5,200 bases of DNA from Pseudomonadota bacterium (GTDB taxonomy: Bacteria; Pseudomonadota; Gammaproteobacteria; Burkholderiales; Burkholderiaceae_D), in assembly GCA_023389425.1 (NCBI GenBank), contig JAEWEK010000382.1, forward strand, positions 1 to 5,200, in the 5' to 3' direction. The position numbers and the translations under genes were made by a program. Each line of letters starts with the position of its first letter. Positions within the stretch are counted from its first letter, which is position 1. Positions 1 to 5,200 of this stretch are shown here, one piece after another. Under the pieces are notes generated by a model. It worked only from the letters and a program-made list of their open reading frames with translations, was not told where the DNA came from and made no database searches.

Positions 1-1265
1 CCCGTGATGTGGCTGGCGACGCTGTCGCGGCCCGCCTGCACTTGCGGCGCCGGAACTACCTGGGCCTGGGCGAAGCGCGCGGCCGGCACGGCCACGCCGG
101 CGCCGCGCACCGGCTGCGCGCGGGTGAACACGTTCACCGGCACCGCCGTCACCGCGCCGTTCACGCCCCGGTTGCGATACGTGGCCGGCGGCGTATTCCC
201 GGCATTGAAATTGATCGCGCTGAGATAACGCGGGCTGGCCTGGTAGGGCGGGCGATAGGCTTCGCGCGGCGCCAGCGGGAACCACGCCACCTCCGGCCCG
301 CGCCGGTGGCGGTCCTGTTCGAGGAACAGCCCGGCCGCGGCAAACGCGACCAGCGCCGGCGCGTAGACCGGCATGGCATTGGCCGGCTCCGGCACCCAGG
401 CCCAGCCGTTGTTGATACTGGCCCAGCGGCCGTAGTGAGTGACGGCAAAGCCCCACGGCGCGTCGTCGATCCAGGTCCAGCCCCAAGGCTCGATCCAGGC
501 CCAGTGACCGTCGCGGTACGGCGCCCAGCCACGCGGCACGCTGCGCGGGACCCACACATGGCCGTAGTCCGGCACGGTGCGCCAGGTCCCGTAGTCGTCG
601 AGGTCTTCGTAGCCTATCATCGCCGGCGACACGTAGCGGGTGGCAAGGGATCGGTCGGCGCGGCGGTCGCGCTCGGCGCACCAGCGGTCGAAATCGTCGC
701 GGTAGCGCGGGTCGAGCGCCTGCACATTGCGCAGGTCCGGCCCCGTGAAGCGGAAGTCCTGGCCGGGATTGATCGCGTACGCCTGGTATTGGCCGGTCGC
801 CTGCGCCTGGCCATCGTCGACGCGCACGGTGGTCGTGTTGCCGGACGGGTCGACGCTGACGCGATAATGGCCCGGCTGGTCGATGGTGAGCGCGAGATTG
901 GGTGTATCGACCTCGACCGTGCCAGCGGCCGGCCCCGGCCGCACACGCACGTTGAGCGTGCCTTGCGGCAGCTGGACCTGCAGCGCGCGGTCGTCCAGCG
1001 TCAGGATCGAGAGCAGGGTGCTGCCGTCCATCCGCAGCGCCACCCCGCCCAGTTGCAGCTCGTCGCGCCCGCCGGCGTCCGTCCAGACCCGGTCACCCGC
1101 GATCAGTGGACGGTTCAGGCTCGCAATCGCCCAGTCGTCGGTGCCGGCGGGCGAGAAACTGACGGCGCCGCGCAGATAGGCGAGGCGCGCCACGCGCACC
1201 GGCGGATCGGCCAGCGCCTGGGCGCACACCAGCGCGAGAAACAGCGTTGCAAGAAGTCGCAGCAT
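1..1265 (-). CDS. Exported FecR/DUF6600-type Trp-rich protein, C-terminus missing at window edge
   Basis: Reading the minus strand from ATG at 1265-1263 gives 421 uninterrupted codons that run off the left edge, so the 3' end is not seen. Residues 1-19 form a signal peptide (MLRLLATLFLALVCAQALA, cleavage likely before DPP), so the product is periplasmic or surface exposed. Residues about 25-180 are a beta-rich FecR-like region (AYLRGAVSFSPAG, then AGDRVWTDAGGRDELQLGG, then LPQGTLNVRVR, then TPNLALTIDQPGHYRVSV). Residues about 210-300 are the aromatic block typical of DUF6600 proteins (YGTWRTVPDYGHVWVP, GHWAWIEPWGWTWIDDAPWG, HYGRWASINNGWAWVPEP). The tail after 335 is rich in Pro, Ala and Val. 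The biochemical role of this family is unknown to me; no catalytic motif is visible. No clear Shine-Dalgarno sequence precedes the ATG; it is chosen because the signal peptide begins there. The gene is divergent from the transporter operon and probably unrelated to it. Confidence 0.9.
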   Translation of the reverse strand, partial: MLRLLATLFLALVCAQALADPPVRVARLAYLRGAVSFSPAGTDDWAIASLNRPLIAGDRVWTDAGGRDELQLGGVALRMDGSTLLSILTLDDRALQVQLPQGTLNVRVRPGPAAGTVEVDTPNLALTIDQPGHYRVSVDPSGNTTTVRVDDGQAQATGQYQAYAINPGQDFRFTGPDLRNVQALDPRYRDDFDRWCAERDRRADRSLATRYVSPAMIGYEDLDDYGTWRTVPDYGHVWVPRSVPRGWAPYRDGHWAWIEPWGWTWIDDAPWGFAVTHYGRWASINNGWAWVPEPANAMPVYAPALVAFAAAGLFLEQDRHRRGPEVAWFPLAPREAYRPPYQASPRYLSAINFNAGNTPPATYRNRGVNGAVTAVPVNVFTRAQPVRGAGVAVPAARFAQAQVVPAPQVQAGRDSVASHIT

Positions 1266-1371
1266 ATTGACGAAATATAAACGTACCAATGGCCCGATTG
1301 TGCATCCAACCATCACGGCCGACTGTTAGCGAGCGCACGCAGTTCGTTGTTAATTCAAGCTGACATTTGCC
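1266..1371. other. Divergent intergenic spacer upstream of the minus-strand gene
   Basis: This is the AT-richer part of the intergenic region and must contain the promoter of the minus-strand gene. On the minus strand an AT-rich stretch (TTTATATT) lies about 8-16 bases before the ATG, but no well-spaced -35 partner was found. No RBS, RNA gene or repeat could be supported here. Confidence 0.4.
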
Positions 1372-1400
1372 TTGACGCCGTGCAGCCCGACAACTACACT
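1372..1400 (+). promoter_or_regulatory. Sigma70-type promoter of the transporter operon
   Basis: TTGACG (1372-1377, five of six matches to the -35 consensus) is followed by exactly 17 bases and then TACACT (1395-1400, four of six matches to the -10 consensus). The predicted start point is about 1406-1407. That puts the start of the RNA a few bases upstream of the conserved CTAGGGTTCC block at 1417, which is where a riboswitch leader would be expected to begin. The assignment rests on hexamers and spacing only. Confidence 0.65.
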
Positions 1401-1403
1401 CGC

Positions 1404-1510
1404 GGAGTTTTCATATCTAGGGTTCCCTCATGGGCACTTGTTCGAGCGACAGTTGTTGGCAGCCTCAGGCTGCTGCATTCTCGGCAAGATAACGCAGGCA
1501 CACCGTCTCC
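1404..1510 (+). promoter_or_regulatory. Candidate ykkC-superfamily riboswitch aptamer (divergent, ligand uncertain)
   Basis: Conserved blocks of the ykkC class, as I remember them, occur in the right order. CTAGGGTTCC is at 1417-1426. A short hairpin follows, CCC (1425-1427), loop TCAT, GGG (1432-1434), which takes the place of the first variable arm. Next is CACTTGTTCGAG (1435-1446), nine of twelve matches to the recalled GACTGGTCCGAG. CGAG (1443-1446) can pair with CTCG (1480-1483), enclosing a perfect six-base-pair hairpin GCAGCC-TCA-GGCTGC (1459-1473). Then come CGGC (1482-1485), GATAA (1488-1492) and AGGC (1496-1499). GGAG (1404-1407) could close a P1 with CTCC (1507-1510), though this depends on the exact RNA start. 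Known superfamily ligands are guanidine (subtype 1), ppGpp, PRPP and nucleoside diphosphates (subtype 2). The usual guanidine-I ACGG and GGGAUAAAAGCCC blocks are altered, while the AGCGACA and AGGC segments look more like subtype 2. The consensus is from memory; no covariance search was run. Confidence 0.62.
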
Positions 1511-1743
1511 TGCCGTCATCCTGCCCGGATGATGGTATCTTCATGTTCCGGCCCGGTGCCGGCACACCTGTATTCCACACAACACACGCAAGTTCAGCGG
1601 CTTTGCTGCGCCTTCGCGCGCCTTGCCGCATCACGAATCGCGCCGCCAGCGGGCGGCAATCGACGGGGATTTGTCTCCAGCGCGCAAGCCGGCCAGGACA
1701 TGCGCGCGGGGTGCTGGCGCCGCATGGGCGCAGGGGATGTGTG
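1511..1743 (+). other. Long transcribed leader between aptamer and permease start
   Basis: About 230 bases separate the aptamer from the first gene. Short hairpins are visible: CATCC/GGATG around 1517-1531, a larger CCGG/CCGG stem enclosing ATGA/TCAT starting near 1525, CCGGC-CCGGT-GCCGG near 1548-1562, and CAGC/GCTG near 1597-1610. None is followed by a U-tract, so no intrinsic terminator is supported. CGGCA (1482-1486, inside the aptamer) can pair with TGCCG (1511-1515), and GCAGG (1494-1498) can pair with CCTGC (1509-1513). Both would compete with the aptamer fold and are candidates for a switch. Control by Rho or by a more distant structure is equally possible. No protein-coding gene is convincing here. 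Confidence 0.4.
1732..1737 (+). promoter_or_regulatory. Ribosome binding site of the permease gene
   Basis: AGGGGA lies six bases before the ATG at 1744. It decides the start, because the same frame stays open leftward to 1372, but those codons cover the promoter and the RNA element and have no RBS. Confidence 0.75.
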
Positions 1744-3489
1744 ATGTTCGAGTTCTTCCAAAGGGGGCAGCCGGGACAGGGGCGCGCCGCGCGTGGTCCC
1801 AACCGCTGGGACTGGGTGCTGCTGCCGCTGGTGCTGGTGGTGCTGGCCGCCACCGCCTACGGCGCGGCCCAGATGGCCCGCCCCTTCATCCTCGGCCAGC
1901 CGACGCCGATCGCGCTCGAGGTCTCCTCGCTGCCCTACTATTTGCTGCGCACCATCCTGCGCATGTTCATGGCGCTCGGCTGCTCGCTGCTGTTTTCCTT
2001 CGTGTTCGCCGCCGTGGCGGCCAAATACCGCGCCGCCGAGAAGATCCTGATCCCGCTGCTCGACATCCTGCAGTCGGTGCCCATCCTCGGCTTCCAGGCG
2101 ATCGCGATCGCGCCCTTCATCGCGCTGTTCCCGGGCAGCATGCTGGGCGTGGAATGCGCGGCAATCTTCGCGATCTTCACCTCGCAGGCCTGGAATATGG
2201 CCTTCAGCCTGTACCAGTCGATGCGCACCGTGCCGGCCGAGCTGTCGGAAGCGTCGCGCGTGTTCTGCCTGTCCGGCTGGCAGCGCTTCTGGCGCCTCGA
2301 ATTGCCCTTCGCCATGCCTGCGCTGCTGTGGAACATGATGATGTCGATGTCCGGCGGCTGGTTCTTCCTGGTCGCGGCGGAAGCGATCTCGGTGGCGGGA
2401 CAGGACATCAAGCTGCCCGGCATCGGCGCCTTCATCGCGGTCGCCATCGAACAGGAAAACGGGCGCGCCGTGGCCTGGGCCATCGTCGCCATGCTGGCCG
2501 GCATCGTGCTCTACGATCAATTGTTCTTCCGCCCGCTGCTGGCCTGGGCCGATAAATTCCGCTTCGAGGAATCGCAGGGCGACACCGCGCAGCGTTCCTG
2601 GCTGCTCGACTGGGGCCGCCGCAGCATCGTGATGAGCCGCCTGGCCGAGCGCTTCTGGGCCCGCATGCGCGGCACGCTCGGCTGGTTCAGCGGCGGCCCG
2701 GTGCGCGCGCACAAGTCGGTGATGCCGGGCGCGCTGCGCGACGTGATGCCGCGCGTATGGGATGCGGTGCTGGTGCTGGTCGCGGGCTATGCCTCGCTGC
2801 AGCTGATCGTCTACGTGCACTCGGAAGTCGGCTGGGCCGAAGTGGGCCACGTCGTGCTGCTGGGCCTGATCACCTTGTTGCGCGTGATGTTGCTGATCGC
2901 GCTGGCCTCGCTGGTGTGGGTGCCGATCGCGGTCTGGATTGGCCTGCGTCCGGCCTATTCGCAGCGGGTGCAGGCGGTGGCGCAGTTCCTGGCGGCCTTC
3001 CCGGTCAACCTGATGTTCCCGATCGTCGTCTACGTGCTGGTGACCTGGCACCTGAATCCGGACATCTGGCTGAGCCCGCTGATGGTGTTCGGCACCCAGT
3101 GGTACATCCTGTTCAATGTGGTGGCGGGGGCGTCGACCATCCCGACCGAGCTGCGGCTCGCCGCCGACAACCTCGGCCTGAAGGGCTGGCTGAAGTGGAA
3201 GCGGGTGTATCTGCCGGCGGTCTTTCCGACTTACGTGACGGGTGCCATCACCGCCAGCGGCGGCTCGTGGAACGCCAGCATCGTTGCCGAGTACGTCACC
3301 TGGGGCAAGACCAGCCTGGTCGCCAACGGCCTGGGCGCCTACATCAAGCAGATGACCGACGCCGGCGACTTTCACCGCATTGCACTGGGCATCGGCGTGA
3401 TGTGTATTTTCGTGATGCTGTTGAACCGTTTCTTCTGGCGTAAGCTCTACGTGCTCGCCGGCGACCGCAGCCTCCAAGAGGGGAATTGA
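1744..3489 (+). CDS. ABC transporter permease with two fused NitT/TauT-type permease domains
   Basis: This 581-residue inner-membrane protein should form the entire transmembrane pathway of an ABC transporter in a single chain. After a basic N-terminus (residues 1-22) comes a first membrane helix (about 25-47). Permease domain 1 spans roughly 65-270 and has an EAA coupling loop at about 163-192 (VPAELSEASRVFCLSGWQRF then the LELPFAMP end). A hydrophilic cytoplasmic linker (about 270-335) joins it to permease domain 2 (about 338-565), whose EAA loop is at 466-495 (IPTELRLAADNLGLKGWLKW then VYLPAVFP). The EAA loops dock on the ATPase; two in one chain means no second permease is needed. The domains belong to the binding-protein-dependent permease family (BPD_transp_1) used for nitrate, sulfonate, taurine and similar small solutes. 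The ATG at 1744 is chosen for its RBS and because the membrane helix follows closely. The ATPase gene follows with zero spacing (TGAATG). The substrate is unknown, and no substrate-binding protein is encoded in view. Confidence 0.92.
   Translation: MFEFFQRGQPGQGRAARGPNRWDWVLLPLVLVVLAATAYGAAQMARPFILGQPTPIALEVSSLPYYLLRTILRMFMALGCSLLFSFVFAAVAAKYRAAEKILIPLLDILQSVPILGFQAIAIAPFIALFPGSMLGVECAAIFAIFTSQAWNMAFSLYQSMRTVPAELSEASRVFCLSGWQRFWRLELPFAMPALLWNMMMSMSGGWFFLVAAEAISVAGQDIKLPGIGAFIAVAIEQENGRAVAWAIVAMLAGIVLYDQLFFRPLLAWADKFRFEESQGDTAQRSWLLDWGRRSIVMSRLAERFWARMRGTLGWFSGGPVRAHKSVMPGALRDVMPRVWDAVLVLVAGYASLQLIVYVHSEVGWAEVGHVVLLGLITLLRVMLLIALASLVWVPIAVWIGLRPAYSQRVQAVAQFLAAFPVNLMFPIVVYVLVTWHLNPDIWLSPLMVFGTQWYILFNVVAGASTIPTELRLAADNLGLKGWLKWKRVYLPAVFPTYVTGAITASGGSWNASIVAEYVTWGKTSLVANGLGAYIKQMTDAGDFHRIALGIGVMCIFVMLLNRFFWRKLYVLAGDRSLQEGN
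3478..3483 (+). promoter_or_regulatory. Ribosome binding site of the ATPase gene, inside the permease 3' end
   Basis: GAGGGG lies six bases before the ATG at 3490, within the last codons of the permease. With stop and start codons directly abutting (TGAATG), translation of the two genes is probably coupled. Confidence 0.7.
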
Positions 3490-4794
3490 ATGGCCAAAGA
3501 TATCCTGATCCAGCTCGAGGGCGTGGGCAAATCCTTCACCAGCGCCGACGGCGCGCCGCGCCGCATCCTGGACGGCCTGGACTTCACGCTGCGCCAAGGC
3601 GAGATCGTCGCGCTCTTGGGCAAGTCCGGCTCCGGCAAGTCGACCCTGCTGCGCATCATGGCCGGCCTGATCCCGGCCGACGGCGGCCGCGCGATGTACC
3701 GCGACGAGCCGATCGCCGGCCCGGCGCCGGGCGTGGCGATGGTGTTCCAGTCCTTCGCGCTGTTCCCGTGGCTGACGGTGCAGCAGAACGTCGAGCTGGG
3801 CCTGGAAGCGCAGGGCGTGGCGCCCGAGGAGCGCGAACGCCGTGCCGACGAGGTGCTGGAACTGATCGGCCTGGCCGGCTTCGGCGGCGCGCTGCCGCGC
3901 GAGTTGTCAGGCGGCATGCGCCAGCGCGTCGGCATCGCCCGCGCGCTGGTCACCAATCCGGACGTGCTGCTGATGGACGAGGCTTTCTCGGCCCTCGACG
4001 TGCTGACCGGCGAAACGCTGCGCAACGATATCCTCGCGCTGTGGGACAGCAACCAGATCCCGACGCGCGGCATCGTGGTGGTGTCGCACAATATCGAGGA
4101 AGCCGTGATGATGGCGGACCGTATCATTATCATGTCCAGCGATCCGGGCCGCATCCGCAGCGAAGTGCGCATCAACCTGCCGCGTCCGCGCGACGCCGAT
4201 TCGCCGCGCGTGCGGGCGCTGGTGGACCAGGTATATGGCCTGATGACCATGCGCCCGGTGCCGCAGCCGGCCGCGGTCGGCGCGCCGGTGCCGGCCCATC
4301 CCGACTATCGTCTGCCGGACACCGACATCGACCGCATCGAAGCCGTGCTGGACCTGATCGCCGAGCCGCCCTTCGACGGCCGCGCCGACCTGCCGAAGCT
4401 GGCCGAGGAAGCCGAGCTGCCGGACGAGGAGCTGTTCCCGACCTACGAGGCCATGACGATGCTGGGACTGGCGCAAGTGGAGGCGGGCGACATCATGCTG
4501 ACGCAGCTGGGCATGCGCTACGCCGGCGCCGACCAGCAGGAGCGCCAGGAAATCTTCGGCCGCCAGTTGCTGGCCCATGTGCCGCTGGCCGCGCGCATCC
4601 GCGAGCAGCTGGTGCAGGCGGAGGGCGGCGCGGTGTCGGAGGCGCCCTTCATCGACCTGCTGGAAGAACACCTCGAGGAAGACGAGGCCAAGCGCACGCT
4701 GGAGATCGCGGTGGAGTGGGGCCGCTATGGCGAGGTCTACGAGTACGACTACCACCTCGGCCGCCTGAAGCTGCCGGAACAAGAGGGTGCGTGA
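3490..4794 (+). CDS. ABC transporter ATPase, NitT/TauT type, with C-terminal AAA-associated domain
   Basis: This 434-residue cytoplasmic ATPase powers the permease encoded immediately upstream. All ABC motifs are intact: Walker A GKSGSGKST at 44-52, Q-loop glutamine 87 (MVFQSFALFPWLTV), signature LSGGMRQR at 139-146, Walker B VLLMDEAF at 159-166 with catalytic Glu164, D-loop SALD at 167-170, and switch His200 in VVVSHNIEEA. The FPWLTV segment after the Q-loop is typical of nitrate/sulfonate/taurine importers. A NitT/TauT ATPase normally ends near residue 260. Here a Pro/Ala linker (about 255-275) leads to an extra acidic domain (about 278-425) with alternating helices (IDRIEAVLDLIAEPP, LPKLAEEAELPDEELFPTYE, DLLEEHLEEDEAKRTLEIAV, then an EWGRYGEVYEYD segment). 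I take it to be the AAA-associated C-terminal domain (AAA_assoc_C type), which pairs with this fused permease. Its function is not known to me; a regulatory winged-helix-like role is a guess. Confidence 0.92.
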   Translation: MAKDILIQLEGVGKSFTSADGAPRRILDGLDFTLRQGEIVALLGKSGSGKSTLLRIMAGLIPADGGRAMYRDEPIAGPAPGVAMVFQSFALFPWLTVQQNVELGLEAQGVAPEERERRADEVLELIGLAGFGGALPRELSGGMRQRVGIARALVTNPDVLLMDEAFSALDVLTGETLRNDILALWDSNQIPTRGIVVVSHNIEEAVMMADRIIIMSSDPGRIRSEVRINLPRPRDADSPRVRALVDQVYGLMTMRPVPQPAAVGAPVPAHPDYRLPDTDIDRIEAVLDLIAEPPFDGRADLPKLAEEAELPDEELFPTYEAMTMLGLAQVEAGDIMLTQLGMRYAGADQQERQEIFGRQLLAHVPLAARIREQLVQAEGGAVSEAPFIDLLEEHLEEDEAKRTLEIAVEWGRYGEVYEYDYHLGRLKLPEQEGA

Positions 4795-4810
4795 GCTGCC
4801 GGGCTCGGCG

Positions 4811-4816
4811 TACAAT
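4811..4816 (+). promoter_or_regulatory. Possible -10 element for the small exported protein gene
   Basis: TACAAT matches the -10 consensus at five of six bases and lies in the 52-base gap after the ATPase gene. No acceptable -35 hexamer is found 16-18 bases upstream, where the sequence is GC-rich ATPase coding DNA. The gene may have its own weak promoter or be read through from the transporter. No terminator with a U-tract is seen between the two genes. Confidence 0.25.
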
Positions 4817-4835
4817 TGTTGCCATTCTCAGCACC

Positions 4836-4840
4836 GGAGG
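4836..4840 (+). promoter_or_regulatory. Strong ribosome binding site
   Basis: GGAGG, a perfect Shine-Dalgarno core, lies six bases before the ATG at 4847. It fixes the start of the last gene, since no other in-frame start is as well placed. Confidence 0.8.
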
Positions 4841-4846
4841 CACGAT

Positions 4847-5200
4847 ATGAAACGGATCCTGTTTGCTGTCCTGTTGGCGATGGCGGCTGCCACCGCGGCG
4901 GCCGATGAGCGGCAATCCTGCGAAACGGCCAGCGGGGCCTGGCGCAGCGGCGTGGTGCTGCAAGGACCGAAGTTCGTCCACGGCCAGTTCCGCAAGGGCA
5001 TTGAGTTGTCGCACACCCACCTGAAAGTACGCGCCGACCAGGATGGCCAGGTGTACGACGTCGCGATCGACAACGTCTTCGCCAGCGGCTACCGGCCAGG
5101 ACAGCCGGTCGTGCCGGCGCCGATCGATGCCATCCGCACGGGAGACCGCCTGTCGCTGTGCGGGCAGCTGTACGACCGTGGCGTCGGCATCCATTTCGTC
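4847..5200 (+). CDS. Small exported protein of unknown function, cut by right edge
   Basis: The first 118 codons are present and the frame is open to the window end. Residues 1-19 are a signal peptide (MKRILFAVLLAMAAATAAA, cleavage likely before DERQS), so the mature protein is periplasmic or secreted. The mature part is beta-rich, with alternating hydrophobic stretches (SGVVLQGPKFVHG, HTHLKVRADQDGQVYDVAI) and an ending IRTGDRLSLCGQLYDRGVGIHFV. That last segment resembles the closing strands of small OB-fold-like exported proteins such as DUF3465, which have a GDR-hydrophobic-G-Y block before an IHW-type segment. This is a weak similarity from memory. Cys25 and Cys105 could form a disulfide in the periplasm. 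It starts 52 bases after the transporter ATPase on the same strand, but nothing in it suggests a solute-binding protein: it lacks the periplasmic binding protein layout and appears too small. Confidence 0.82.
   Translation, partial: MKRILFAVLLAMAAATAAADERQSCETASGAWRSGVVLQGPKFVHGQFRKGIELSHTHLKVRADQDGQVYDVAIDNVFASGYRPGQPVVPAPIDAIRTGDRLSLCGQLYDRGVGIHFV

Noticed and set aside
9..1280. Long open frame on the plus strand, 423 codons
   Set aside because: It is the antisense shadow of the minus-strand exported protein. Its product is rich in Arg, His and Ala without domains, while the minus strand shows a signal peptide and recognisable aromatic motifs.
1404..1520. Other riboswitch classes (TPP, manganese yybP-ykoY, mini-ykkC/guanidine-III)
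   Set aside because: The hallmark blocks of these classes were not found: no CUGAGA/ACCUGA pair for TPP, no GGGGAGUA for yybP-ykoY, no repeated ACGR hairpin loops for mini-ykkC.
1372..1743. N-terminal extension of the permease by 124 codons
   Set aside because: The frame is open, but it would start inside the -35 hexamer of the predicted promoter and run through the RNA element. It has no RBS, and the ATG at 1744 has a good one.
1529..1744. 71-codon leader ORF whose TGA overlaps the permease ATG (TGATG)
   Set aside because: The overlap would fit translational coupling, but there is no RBS before 1529 and the product is Arg/Ala/Cys-rich with no recognisable feature. It is kept as a possibility only.
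1594..3597. 667-codon minus-strand open frame opposite the permease
   Set aside because: It is a shadow of GC-rich coding DNA. The predicted product is mostly His, Gln, Arg and Asp with no domains, while the plus strand encodes a clear membrane protein.
4793..4806. GAGC-TGCCGG-GCTC hairpin as a terminator after the ATPase
   Set aside because: The stem is only four base pairs and no U-tract follows.
3486..4850. 454-codon plus-strand frame overlapping the ATPase
   Set aside because: It is a +1-type shadow of the ATPase gene with Arg/Gly/Pro-rich low-complexity translation; the ABC motifs are all in the other frame.

Overview
The window looks like chromosomal DNA of a high-GC betaproteobacterium. 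The GC-rich codon use and the DUF6600-type exported protein at the left edge fit the Oxalobacteraceae (Massilia and relatives, Burkholderiales). This is a judgement from gene style, not from a database search.

Layout. Positions 1-1265 (minus strand) hold most of a gene for an exported, Trp-rich FecR/DUF6600-type protein whose C-terminus lies beyond the left edge. A 478-base divergent intergenic region (1266-1743) follows. It holds a good sigma70-type promoter (TTGACG, 17-base spacer, TACACT, at 1372-1400) reading right. Its predicted start point lies a few bases before a structured RNA element (about 1404-1510) that carries, in order, the conserved blocks of the ykkC riboswitch superfamily. 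A further ~230-base leader without a convincing gene leads to the first ORF. Positions 1744-3489 encode a 581-residue ABC permease made of two fused NitT/TauT-type permease domains. Positions 3490-4794 encode its ATPase, which has a canonical ABC domain plus a C-terminal AAA-associated domain. The ATPase start codon directly follows the permease stop codon, so the two form one operon. Positions 4847-5200 hold the first 118 codons of a small exported protein of unknown function, cut by the right edge.

How the parts work together. The promoter, leader and two genes read as one unit: an RNA sensor controlling an inner-membrane transporter that has no substrate-binding protein in view. If the ykkC assignment is right, the ligand (guanidine, ppGpp, PRPP, a nucleoside diphosphate, or something else) would point to the transporter's role. 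The element departs from the guanidine-I core as I remember it, notably in the ACGG and GGGAUAAAAGCCC blocks, so the ligand cannot be named from sequence. This leader is the most interesting thing in the window.
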